From Fictibacillus barbaricus (GTDB lineage: Bacteria > Bacillota > Bacilli > Bacillales > Fictibacillaceae): DNA of 64,000 nt. The notes under the pieces were generated by a model. The model had not been told where the DNA came from, ran no database searches, and worked only from the letters and a program-made list of their open reading frames with translations. The DNA lies in assembly GCF_014635025.1 (NCBI RefSeq), contig NZ_BMCE01000001.1, forward strand, positions 310,001 to 374,000, read 5' to 3'. The translations under genes and the position numbers were made by a program. Of the stretch, positions 56,652 through 64,000 are shown piece after piece; the first letter of the stretch is position 1; every line of letters starts with the position of its first letter.

Positions 56652-56662
56652 TATGCTATAAT
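56652..56662 (+). promoter_or_regulatory. Extended -10 promoter of the second polysaccharide operon
   Basis: TATGCTATAAT: TATAAT at 56657-56662 with the TGn extension. TTGACA at 56640-56645 is only 11 bp away, so it does not act as a normal -35. Confidence 0.5.
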
Positions 56663-56705
56663 ACAACGAAATTAACAATAAACAATACATAGGTGGAGGC
56701 TTTTT

Positions 56706-57452
56706 ATGGAAGAAACGATTTCGTTAAAAGACATTGCCGTCACATTAAGAAAACGGCTTATGTTGATCGCAGTACTTGCAGCAATTGCTGTGGCGGTTAG
56801 TGGCATTGTCTCTTATTTTATTCTTACACCGGTTTATCAAGCATCAACACAAATTCTAGTAAACCAAAAATCTAGCGAACAACCCGTGCTCGACCCGAAC
56901 CAAGTTCGAACGAATGTCGAGATGATCAACACATATAGCGTTATCATTAAGAGTCCTATCATTTTAGATAAAGTCGTACAAGATCTAGACCTTCCTCTAA
57001 CAACAGACCAACTAACAGAAAAAATCACCGTAAACAGTGAGCAAAACGCCCAAGTCTTTAACTTAACTGTAGAAGATGAAGATCCTGCTCAAGCCGTAAA
57101 GATTACAAACGCGATCTCCAAGACATTTAGCGCAGAAGTTCCTGAAATCATGAATGTAGATAACGTTAAGGTACTTTCCCCAGCTGTATTAAAAGACAAT
57201 CCATCACCTGTAAAACCTAAGCCTTTGTTGAATATGGCCATTGCACTAGTTGTTGGATTAATGGCAGGAGTGGGGCTAGCGTTCTTATTAGAATACTTGG
57301 ATAACACGATCAAAACAGAAGAAGACATTCAAAACATTCTTCAGTTGCCTATACTTGGTGTAATTCCTAAGATCTCAGTTGAAGATGAAAAAGCTCCTGT
57401 ATCGAAGAAAGCAGCGAGAAAACGGATGGGAAGTGAAACTCTTGAGTCGTAA
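56706..57452 (+). CDS. ywqC: Wzz/CapA-type polysaccharide co-polymerase (BY-kinase activator)
   Basis: A 248-residue protein, two membrane helices (about 19-42 and 175-197) flanking an extracellular loop with PVLDPNQVRTNVEMINTYSVI and IKSPIILDKVVQDL. The cytosolic tail after PILGVIPKISVE should activate the kinase encoded next, which overlaps it by 11 bp. Ribosome site AGGTGGAGG. It is the first gene of the second polysaccharide operon (Wzz-kinase-phosphatase-GalU order as in ywqCDEF-like loci). Confidence 0.87.
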   Translation: MEETISLKDIAVTLRKRLMLIAVLAAIAVAVSGIVSYFILTPVYQASTQILVNQKSSEQPVLDPNQVRTNVEMINTYSVIIKSPIILDKVVQDLDLPLTTDQLTEKITVNSEQNAQVFNLTVEDEDPAQAVKITNAISKTFSAEVPEIMNVDNVKVLSPAVLKDNPSPVKPKPLLNMAIALVVGLMAGVGLAFLLEYLDNTIKTEEDIQNILQLPILGVIPKISVEDEKAPVSKKAARKRMGSETLES

Positions 57453-58143
57453 GTTTAGAAAATCCATTCAAGACTTAACCCAAAGAAGCTTAATTACACA
57501 CATTAATCCGAAGTCACCAATTTCAGAGCAATACCGAACCATTCGAACGAATATTCAATTTGCATCCATTGATAAAGAAGTAAAGACGTTGATGGTTACA
57601 TCATCTGGCCCTGGAGAAGGGAAATCGACAACAGTTGCAAACTTAGCAGTTGTTCTTGCCCAGCAAGGGAAACGTGTACTCCTAATTGATGGAGATCTAA
57701 GAAAGCCGACCGTTCACTATACATTCAAGGTGAGTAACATTTATGGCGTGACGAACGTACTGACACGTCAAAAAACGCTGAAAGACACAGTCGTAACCAC
57801 GAAAATTCCTGACGTGGATGTTCTGCCAAGTGGTCCAGTTCCACCGAATCCATCAGAACTGATAGATTCTAAATCTATGAATCACCTGATTGAAGAAGCA
57901 AGAGCACTATATGATTATGTATTGTTCGACACGCCACCGATCATGGCCGTAACAGATGGTCAGTTGCTAGCGCATCGAGTGGATGGCGTGATCCTTGTCA
58001 TTTCAAGTGGGAAGACGGAAATTGAAGCAGCGGTTAAAGCAAAAGAGTTACTGCAAAACGCAAATGCGAAGATTATTGGTACAGTGCTGAACGCGAAAGA
58101 GATGAGAAACGAAAATTATTACTATTATTATGGTTCGAATTAA
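57442..58143 (+). CDS. ywqD: Bacterial tyrosine (BY) kinase, intact
   Basis: The start is TTG 57442, five bases after GGAAGTGA; the frame from 57379 lies in the preceding gene. The 233-residue kinase has Walker A GPGEGKST (56-63), Walker A' LIDGDLRKPT, Walker B VLFDTPP and a C-terminal tyrosine cluster NENYYYYYGS (Tyr226-230) for autophosphorylation. It controls polysaccharide chain length and export with the co-polymerase. The protein at 36564 lacks each of these features. Confidence 0.9.
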   Translation: MSRKFRKSIQDLTQRSLITHINPKSPISEQYRTIRTNIQFASIDKEVKTLMVTSSGPGEGKSTTVANLAVVLAQQGKRVLLIDGDLRKPTVHYTFKVSNIYGVTNVLTRQKTLKDTVVTTKIPDVDVLPSGPVPPNPSELIDSKSMNHLIEEARALYDYVLFDTPPIMAVTDGQLLAHRVDGVILVISSGKTEIEAAVKAKELLQNANAKIIGTVLNAKEMRNENYYYYYGSN

Positions 58144-58296
58144 CAAAAATTAACTGTTTTCCCCGTTTTTCGACAAAAAAAGTCGGTTGTAAGATTTTGT
58201 ATCTATGGTAATATAGCGTTAGATTTGGTAAATTAAGCAAATTGAACTAGTCGTAAAACCGGCTGGTTCTTTAGCCTTAAGAGGTGGTCAGGTTCT

Positions 58297-59064
58297 ATGA
58301 TTGACATACATAGTCATATACTTCCGGGTGTTGATGATGGAGCACAAACGCTAGAAGATTCCATACGTATGGCTGAAGAAGCGGTTAAAGAGGGGATCAC
58401 ACACCTCTATGCCACTCCACATCACCGAAATGGAAGATATGAGAACGAAAAAAGTTTAATTTTGAAGCAAGTCGATGAATTAAATCGAGAATTATTTGAA
58501 AGAGAAATCCCACTACATATCCTACCAGGACAGGAAATTCGTTTGTATAAGGAATTGATAGAAGACCTTGATCAGGGTTTATTATTGCCATTACACAACA
58601 AGGTGAACTATTTCCTAATTGAATTTCCTTTTAGTCACGTACCAAACGATACAGCAGATATCTTCTACGAATTAAATCTAAGAAATTACCATCCTATTAT
58701 TGTTCATCCAGAAAGAAACAGTGAGATCATGGAAAAACCAGATCTTTTGTATAACTTCATCTCAAATGGTGCACTTACCCAAGTAACGGCAAGTTCCATC
58801 AATGGGAACTTTGGAAAGAAAATCATGAACTTTTCACATGATTTAATCAGATCAAATCTGGCACACTTTATTGCATCAGATGCTCATAACACATCAAGCC
58901 GGGGGTTCCATCTAATACAAGCAATCGAAACGATTCAAAAACAGTACGGAATCGATACCAGATATTATTTGCAAGAAAATGCTGAACTTGTGTTGAAAGG
59001 TGAAAGCATACTAATAGAACCTCCATCCCATATAAAGAGAAAGAAGTTTTTAGGGATTTTTTAA
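58297..59064 (+). CDS. ywqE: PHP-family tyrosine-protein phosphatase (CapC/YwqE)
   Basis: A 255-residue metal-dependent phosphatase that reverses BY-kinase autophosphorylation. The metal-binding motifs are [17 protein letters not shown] (His and Asp), TPHHRNGRY, and late IVHPERN and IASDAHNT. There is no signal peptide. It lies 153 bp after the kinase gene. The intergenic gap holds GTTCTTT at 58269-58275, probably chance. Ribosome site AAGAGGTGG. Confidence 0.88.
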   Translation: MIDIHSHILPGVDDGAQTLEDSIRMAEEAVKEGITHLYATPHHRNGRYENEKSLILKQVDELNRELFEREIPLHILPGQEIRLYKELIEDLDQGLLLPLHNKVNYFLIEFPFSHVPNDTADIFYELNLRNYHPIIVHPERNSEIMEKPDLLYNFISNGALTQVTASSINGNFGKKIMNFSHDLIRSNLAHFIASDAHNTSSRGFHLIQAIETIQKQYGIDTRYYLQENAELVLKGESILIEPPSHIKRKKFLGIF

Positions 59065-59090
59065 TACTCGAAAGGGGTCATTACTTAACA

Positions 59091-59975
59091 ATGAAAAAAG
59101 TTAGAAAAGCAATCATTCCGGCAGCGGGATTAGGGACCCGTTTTCTGCCAGCTACAAAAGCCATGCCTAAAGAGATGTTACCGATTGTGGACAAACCCAC
59201 CATTCAGTACATCGTAGAAGAAGCGGTTGAATCAGGTATTGAGGACATCATAATTGTTACCGGTAAAGGAAAACGAGCAATAGAAGATCATTTTGATCAT
59301 GCTTTTGAACTTGAACAGAACCTGTTTGAAAAAGGGAAGTTCGAGCTGCTTGAAAAAGTAAAACAGTCTTCAAAATTAGCTGATATACATTATATTCGGC
59401 AGAAAGAACCAAAAGGTTTAGGTCATGCCGTAAATTGTGCAAAAAAATTTATTGGGGACGAGCCTTTTGCCGTACTACTTGGGGATGACATCGTCCAAGC
59501 TGAGAAACCTTGTCTAAGACAATTAATTGAGAAGTACGAAGAAACAACGGCTTCTATTATTGGTGTTCAACAGGTTCCAGAAAATGAAACGTATCGTTAT
59601 GGAATCATAGAACCTTCAAGTAACTTTAACAACTTATATGGTGTAAAGAACTTTGTGGAGAAGCCTAAGCAAGGGACAGCACCGTCAAACTTGGCAATCA
59701 TGGGACGTTACATACTCACGCCAGAAATTTTCAATTACTTGGATGAGCAGCAAATCGGAGCTGGTGGAGAAATACAGCTTACAGATGCAATTCAAAAATT
59801 GAACCAGTATCAACGAGTATTTGCTTTTGACTTTAAAGGCACTCGTTATGATGTTGGAGAAAAGCTTGGATTCATTATGACAACGATTGACTTTGCCCTA
59901 AAAGATAAAGAAATTAGTAGGCAACTATTACCTGAGTTAGAAAACCTGCTTGAGCAATATAAACTAAAGAATTAA
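59091..59975 (+). CDS. galU: UTP-glucose-1-phosphate uridylyltransferase
   Basis: A 294-residue nucleotidyltransferase. It begins [22 protein letters not shown], the GalU/GtaB signature with the catalytic G-x-G-T-R loop, and has [20 protein letters not shown] and VEKPKQG. It makes UDP-glucose for the polymer of this operon and possibly for teichoic acid. B. subtilis has GtaB, YngB and YtdA, so this could be a locus-specific paralog. Good GGGGTC site and 26-bp spacing to the phosphatase gene. Confidence 0.9.
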   Translation: MKKVRKAIIPAAGLGTRFLPATKAMPKEMLPIVDKPTIQYIVEEAVESGIEDIIIVTGKGKRAIEDHFDHAFELEQNLFEKGKFELLEKVKQSSKLADIHYIRQKEPKGLGHAVNCAKKFIGDEPFAVLLGDDIVQAEKPCLRQLIEKYEETTASIIGVQQVPENETYRYGIIEPSSNFNNLYGVKNFVEKPKQGTAPSNLAIMGRYILTPEIFNYLDEQQIGAGGEIQLTDAIQKLNQYQRVFAFDFKGTRYDVGEKLGFIMTTIDFALKDKEISRQLLPELENLLEQYKLKN

Positions 59976-60040
59976 ACACAATTAAGCTTATTTGTTAAAG
60001 AAAACAGAACAATCGTTCAATTGTAGTTAAGAAAAGAAAA

Positions 60041-60152
60041 GGTGATGTCTCCTTACCTATATCAATGGAGGCACTCGGCTATGCTGTGGGTGTCAAGCCA
60101 CCTTAGCACTTTGTTGTCATTAGCGTGGTGTGAGGGAGGGTTAGATGCCCTA
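60041..60152 (+). ncRNA. EAR/epsC-type structured RNA (exopolysaccharide antitermination element)
   Basis: A GC-richer structured stretch in an AT-rich operon, between galU and the sugar transferase. Stems: TGTCTCC (60046-60052) with GGAGGCA (60067-60073 region); TGCTGTGG with CCAC-CTT-AGCA; and a final AGGG..CCCT pair. Position inside a polysaccharide operon and the complex fold match the Bacillales EAR (eps-associated) RNA, which promotes processive antitermination. The assignment rests on position and structure; I have not aligned it to the covariance model. Confidence 0.6.
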
Positions 60153-60201
60153 ATTTACATATACATATTAAAAATGAATAAAGGGGAGGGACGGAACAAC
60201 A

Positions 60202-60873
60202 ATGGCAGACCCACAAGTGCAAACGATTGCTAATTCAAAGAGTCATTCTATCGTAATAAAAGAAGATCGTTTTTATGAAGCAAGTAAAAGATTGATAGAT
60301 ATTGTAGGAGCATTAGCTGGAATCATACTATTATTACCGTTATTTATAATTGTAGCGTTTCTAATTAAAAAAGAAGATTCAAAAGGACCTGTTTTCTTTA
60401 AACAGATTCGTGTTGGGAAAGATGGCAAAGAATTTTATATGTACAAGTTCCGTTCCATGGTTAGTGATGCAGAAGAAAAGTTAACAGAACTTCTTCAGTT
60501 TAATGAAATTGAAGGAGCGATGTTTAAGATGAAAGATGATCCCCGAATTATAAAGATCGGGAAGTTTATTAGAAAGACAAGCATAGATGAACTTCCACAA
60601 TTGTGGAATGTATTAAAAGGTGACATGAGCCTCGTTGGGCCACGCCCGCCACTTCCACGTGAAGTAAAAGAGTACACTGAGTATGATATGCAACGCTTAT
60701 TTGTAACTCCTGGTTGTACGGGTTTATGGCAAGTTACAGCTAGAAATAATGTTGGTTTTAAAGCAATGGTTGAACTAGATTTGAAATATATACAATCGAG
60801 AAACACTTTTGTAGATTTTTATATAATTCTTAAAACAATTGTTGTAATTCTTGGATCGAAAGATGCTTACTAA
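60202..60873 (+). CDS. Undecaprenyl-phosphate sugar (galactose) phosphotransferase, priming enzyme
   Basis: A 223-residue bacterial sugar transferase of the WbaP/EpsL type. One membrane re-entrant helix (about 33-53) is followed by the catalytic domain. Conserved blocks are GPVFFKQIRVGKDGKEFYM, KFRSM, TSIDELPQLWNVLKGDMSLV and VGPRPP, then a late VTPGCTGLWQV. It starts polysaccharide synthesis by transferring a sugar-1-phosphate to undecaprenyl phosphate. It is the only priming transferase in the window. Ribosome site AAGGGGAGGG. Confidence 0.92.
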   Translation: MADPQVQTIANSKSHSIVIKEDRFYEASKRLIDIVGALAGIILLLPLFIIVAFLIKKEDSKGPVFFKQIRVGKDGKEFYMYKFRSMVSDAEEKLTELLQFNEIEGAMFKMKDDPRIIKIGKFIRKTSIDELPQLWNVLKGDMSLVGPRPPLPREVKEYTEYDMQRLFVTPGCTGLWQVTARNNVGFKAMVELDLKYIQSRNTFVDFYIILKTIVVILGSKDAY

Positions 60874-60956
60874 TAATTGTTAGAACAGGGCTACTTTTTC
60901 TGTGAATACCGTTTTGGTTTTCTAAATCTCGTAGCTAAAATAGGAGAAATGAAAGC

Positions 60957-62165
60957 ATGAAAAATATATTATTTTTTCCGTGGAGAGATTGGAATTCATA
61001 TAAACGAGAAGGTTTTAGGACAAGAGAAGCAAATATTTTAAAAACATTTGTTAAAAGTAATAAAGTTGGCAAGATATTATGTATTAATAGGTCGACTCAA
61101 CCAAAGTATATAGAGTTTCTACTGAAAAATAGGAAAAATTATTTATTTAAAAGAACTAAAAATATAAACACTCTAACAGAGCAAATCTTGTATAAAAGAA
61201 CTTTCTCAAAGTTAACCAAGATTAACAACAAACTCTATGTGTTAGATATCTTTTACCATCTACCTAACCCCAAAGGAAATAGGCTAGAGAGAAATAAATT
61301 ATTTGCAAAAATTTTAGAACAAGAAATAAACTATGCAGTTAGTATAGTTGAACTAGGTAAAAATTATTTAACTTGGTCATGTGATATTACAAGAAGTTCG
61401 TTAGTTAATAAATTTAAAAATAGAAATTTGGTATATGACATAATTGATAATTTAATAGAACATGACCAAGTAGGTAGAGATAAAGAATTCTATAAAAAAA
61501 AGTATAAGGAAATTGAAGATATTTCAAATATTATATTTACTGTCTCAAAAAGTATAAAAGCAGAGTTGTTTAGTAGTCATGGTAAAACTTATTATATCCC
61601 AAATGGTATTGATCTTAGTAAGTATCACGTACAAAAAAACATAGAAAATAAAAGGCCAAAAGTTGGCTATGTTGGTTTAATGCAAGAGCGGATTGATGTT
61701 AAATTGTTAAAATATGTTATAGAAAAAAATGGCGATATAGATTTTTGTTTTGTTGGCCCTATTCTAACACCTAAATATTTTAAAGAGTTATTAAAGTATA
61801 AAAATGTAGAATTTATAGGCGCCGTACATCATGACTTAATTCCAAACTATATAAATAACTTTGACGCTTGTATAATTCCGCATAAAGTAAATAAATTCAC
61901 TAAGTCTATGAACCCTCTAAAATTATATGAGTACTTAGCTTGTGGAAAACACGTCATCACCACTAATATACCTCCAGCAGAAGAATTTAAAGATATTATA
62001 TATATTACTAATGAATATGAAATATTTAGTAATTATGTACACGACGCGGTCTATAAACCCTATAGTAATTTTTCACAAGAAATGATTAGTAACAAGATTA
62101 AGTTACATGACTGGGAAAATAAGATACAAGAAATGATTAATATAATAGAAAAGTTTGGTGATTAA
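60957..62165 (+). CDS. GT4-like glycosyltransferase, AT-rich
   Basis: A 402-residue glycosyltransferase. The N-terminal half has ILFFPWRDWNSYKREGFRTR. The donor domain has PNGIDLSKYHVQ, VGYVGLMQERIDVKLL and LKLYEYLACGKHVITTN, the GT4-type E-x7-E region. The DNA is very AT-rich (AAA, AAT and TTA codons dominate) compared with the genes to the left, a sign of horizontal origin. First gene of the variable cassette. Confidence 0.8.
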   Translation: MKNILFFPWRDWNSYKREGFRTREANILKTFVKSNKVGKILCINRSTQPKYIEFLLKNRKNYLFKRTKNINTLTEQILYKRTFSKLTKINNKLYVLDIFYHLPNPKGNRLERNKLFAKILEQEINYAVSIVELGKNYLTWSCDITRSSLVNKFKNRNLVYDIIDNLIEHDQVGRDKEFYKKKYKEIEDISNIIFTVSKSIKAELFSSHGKTYYIPNGIDLSKYHVQKNIENKRPKVGYVGLMQERIDVKLLKYVIEKNGDIDFCFVGPILTPKYFKELLKYKNVEFIGAVHHDLIPNYINNFDACIIPHKVNKFTKSMNPLKLYEYLACGKHVITTNIPPAEEFKDIIYITNEYEIFSNYVHDAVYKPYSNFSQEMISNKIKLHDWENKIQEMINIIEKFGD

Positions 62166-62169
62166 GTAA

Positions 62170-63165
62170 ATGGAAGATTCAGTATGTGTTGTAACCGTAA
62201 CCTATGGGGATAGATGGGACCTACTTAATCAAGTATTGTTATCTTTAAATGAAAATAATTTAATCAAGAATATTATAATTGTTAATAACAATTCAATGAA
62301 TGATATTTCGAATTTATCTTCTCATATTTCAAACAGAATTAAAGTGATTAACTTAGAGGAAAACTTAGGATCAGCATATGGTTATCATATAGGTATAGAA
62401 GCAGCTATTGCAACAGATAGTGAGTATATATGGCTTCTGGATGATGATAATAAGCCTAATAATAATGCACTAGAAAATATATTGGAAAATTGGAAAAAAA
62501 TTTCAGGGGTAGAAGACAAAATCGGTTTGTTATCTCTGCGCAATGATAGAAAAGAGTATGTACAAGCAGCCTCAGATATAATGGCCAAAAATATTTTTCC
62601 AAATAAAAATAGTTTTCTTGGATTCCATTTACCTGAAATACCTAAAAAACTAATTAAAAAAATATTTTTATCAAATAAAAAATCTAATTATGGAGTAGGT
62701 AATAAACTAGTAGAAGTTCCTTATGCTCCTTATGGTGGCTTTTTTTTTCATAAAACTCTGATTAATAAAATTGGACTTCCTAATAAAGAATTTTATTTAT
62801 ATGCTGATGATCATGAATTTACACATAGAATAATAAAAAGTAAAGGTAAAATTTATTTGGATCCAACTAGTTGTATTTACGATTTGGAACATTCTTGGTA
62901 TTTAAAAGATAAAAAGCCTTATTTAATCTCTTTATTACTTAGTGATGAAGAGAAAAGAGTTTATTATGGAGTTCGTAATAGAGTATATTTTGAACAAAAG
63001 GATTTAAGAAATAGAATAAATGTATATCAGTGTAACAAATGGATTGTTATTATTCTTTTATTAACGTTAAGTCTTTTGTTTAAAAAGAAAGCAAGATTTA
63101 AATTAATCATGAAGGCTATTAACAATGGAGAAAACGGAAAGCTTGAAAGGTACTTTTCTGTATGA
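62170..63165 (+). CDS. GT2-family glycosyltransferase, AT-rich
   Basis: A 331-residue GT-A enzyme of the GT2 rhamnosyltransferase or galactosyltransferase-like type. The N-terminal VVTVTYGDRWDLLNQVLLSL and IIIVNNNS bind the nucleotide sugar, and WLLDDDNKPNN is the DxD motif. A C-terminal helix (about 290-305) may attach it to the membrane. It is five bp from the preceding gene and overlaps the following flippase gene by four. Confidence 0.83.
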   Translation: MEDSVCVVTVTYGDRWDLLNQVLLSLNENNLIKNIIIVNNNSMNDISNLSSHISNRIKVINLEENLGSAYGYHIGIEAAIATDSEYIWLLDDDNKPNNNALENILENWKKISGVEDKIGLLSLRNDRKEYVQAASDIMAKNIFPNKNSFLGFHLPEIPKKLIKKIFLSNKKSNYGVGNKLVEVPYAPYGGFFFHKTLINKIGLPNKEFYLYADDHEFTHRIIKSKGKIYLDPTSCIYDLEHSWYLKDKKPYLISLLLSDEEKRVYYGVRNRVYFEQKDLRNRINVYQCNKWIVIILLLTLSLLFKKKARFKLIMKAINNGENGKLERYFSV

Positions 63166-64000
63166 TAGAAGTTAATGAAGTAACAGAAGTAAAAAAAAGT
63201 AGTAATGATTCCATTATAAAAAAATTCAATAAAGACCTGATAATATATATTCCTGCAATTATACTTCCTGCGATACTAAATGTGATTTCAATCATGTTAT
63301 ATACAAGAATCTTTTCATTAAGTGACTTTGGTAATTATTCTATTATTATTTCAACCATTACATTATTTACAACTGTTCTATCTCAATGGATTATACAATC
63401 TATTCAAAAATTCAGACCGCAATATAAAAAAGAAAATAAAATAATATTATTTGATAAATATTTAATTTTCACAATACAAGTTTTAGTTTTCAGTATTATA
63501 ACAATACTGTTAATTCTATATGTAGTGTCAAGGTTATTGTTAGAGTTTGAAATTGATTCTATATTTATAATTTCAGGTTTTATACTTATACTTCAAATTC
63601 TATTTGTTATTGGGAGTACCATTTTTCAATCAGACTTAAGAGCAAATAAATATAAGAAATACCAGTTAATAAATTCAGTAATGAAATTTATTTTTAGTAT
63701 TGTTTTTATATTACTGATTTCTAAAACAATCGGGCTGGTTTTTGTAGGGATGTTAATTTCTTTAGTTATAACAAATTTCTTTCTTTATAAAGAATTAAAT
63801 TTAACTTATATTAACAAAAATTTATTTAAAAATAAGAATTATAGAAACTTTTTAGCCTCATTTGTTAATTATGGTTTTCCTATGATAGGTTGGTTTTTAG
63901 GAAGTTCAATCTTAACTCTTTCAGATAGATATTTAATTGGGATATTTAAAGGAGCGGAGGAAGTAGGGATTTATTCTGCAAATTCACAATTAGTTATGGT
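63162..64000 (+). CDS. Wzx-type polysaccharide flippase, 3' end outside window
   Basis: An open frame from ATG 63162 (ATGA overlap with the preceding stop) through the window end, 279 codons. A polar N-terminus (about 1-25) precedes several hydrophobic helices with IYIPAIILPAILNVISIMLY and LSLSDFGNYSII. This is typical of the polysaccharide biosynthesis MOP-family flippases (LPS_PssL, RfbX). It is the second flippase in the window and should serve the GalU-type operon. AT content is very high. Confidence 0.85.
   Translation, partial: MIEVNEVTEVKKSSNDSIIKKFNKDLIIYIPAIILPAILNVISIMLYTRIFSLSDFGNYSIIISTITLFTTVLSQWIIQSIQKFRPQYKKENKIILFDKYLIFTIQVLVFSIITILLILYVVSRLLLEFEIDSIFIISGFILILQILFVIGSTIFQSDLRANKYKKYQLINSVMKFIFSIVFILLISKTIGLVFVGMLISLVITNFFLYKELNLTYINKNLFKNKNYRNFLASFVNYGFPMIGWFLGSSILTLSDRYLIGIFKGAEEVGIYSANSQLVM

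Noticed and set aside
60042-60233. 63-residue frame between galU and the sugar transferase
   Set aside because: It coincides with the structured EAR-like RNA and has an unlikely protein sequence.
1-64000. CRISPR arrays, prophage, tRNA or rRNA genes
   Set aside because: No direct-repeat/spacer pattern, no phage structural or integrase genes and no tRNA or rRNA sequence were seen.

Overview
The window looks like chromosomal DNA of a low-GC, spore-forming, biofilm-forming member of the Bacillaceae. The evidence is the gene set: a CotF-type coat protein, SinR/SinI, TapA-SipW-camelysin, a BirA-controlled yhfUTS-like operon, strong AAGGAGG ribosome sites, S-box and EAR-type RNAs, and candidate SigB and Spo0A sites. 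A Fictibacillus-like genus is my guess; the sequence does not prove it.

Layout. 1-7.8 kb: a partial RAYT transposase with a REP-like palindrome upstream, spore and stress genes, a yojN-yojO pair, and a sulfite-oxidase-like enzyme behind a SAM-I riboswitch. 8-14.7 kb: a secreted subtilase, an AhpD-like gene with an in-frame TGA at the second Cys of its redox motif (candidate selenoprotein), and small stress, NERD, LysR and YeiH genes. 14.8-18.8 kb: a BirA-box operon of BioY, an acyl-CoA ligase, a thiolase and two MaoC-type proteins. 18.7-20.2 kb: a DnaA-box cluster, a DUF1659/DUF2922 pair and a small sigma factor. 20.4-26.4 kb: an ABC-2 exporter, an NlpC/P60 hydrolase and a Ser-tract protein. 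26.6-31 kb: an RsbR-like protein, sinI-sinR, nitronate monooxygenase and a second sinI.

31.2-46.7 kb is a biofilm-matrix island. A polysaccharide operon (glycosyltransferases, ManC, two beta-helix proteins, Wzz, a P-loop-less BY-kinase, Wzx, Wzy) is followed by a SinR paralog. Then come tapA-sipW-calY, an LPxTG-anchored camelysin-like protein with its own sortase, and another SinR paralog. Candidate SinR boxes lie upstream of several of these units. The SinR paralog at 41024 and tapA appear to use ATC and ATT start codons.

46.9-56.5 kb: secreted GDPD, SpoIID-domain, 5'-nucleotidase and LytR-CpsA-Psr proteins. 56.7-64 kb: a second polysaccharide operon with an intact Wzz/BY-kinase/phosphatase set, GalU, an EAR-like RNA, the only priming sugar transferase in the window, and then a very AT-rich cassette of glycosyltransferases and a flippase that runs off the right edge. 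Five REP-like palindromes related to the sequence upstream of the RAYT gene are scattered through the left half.
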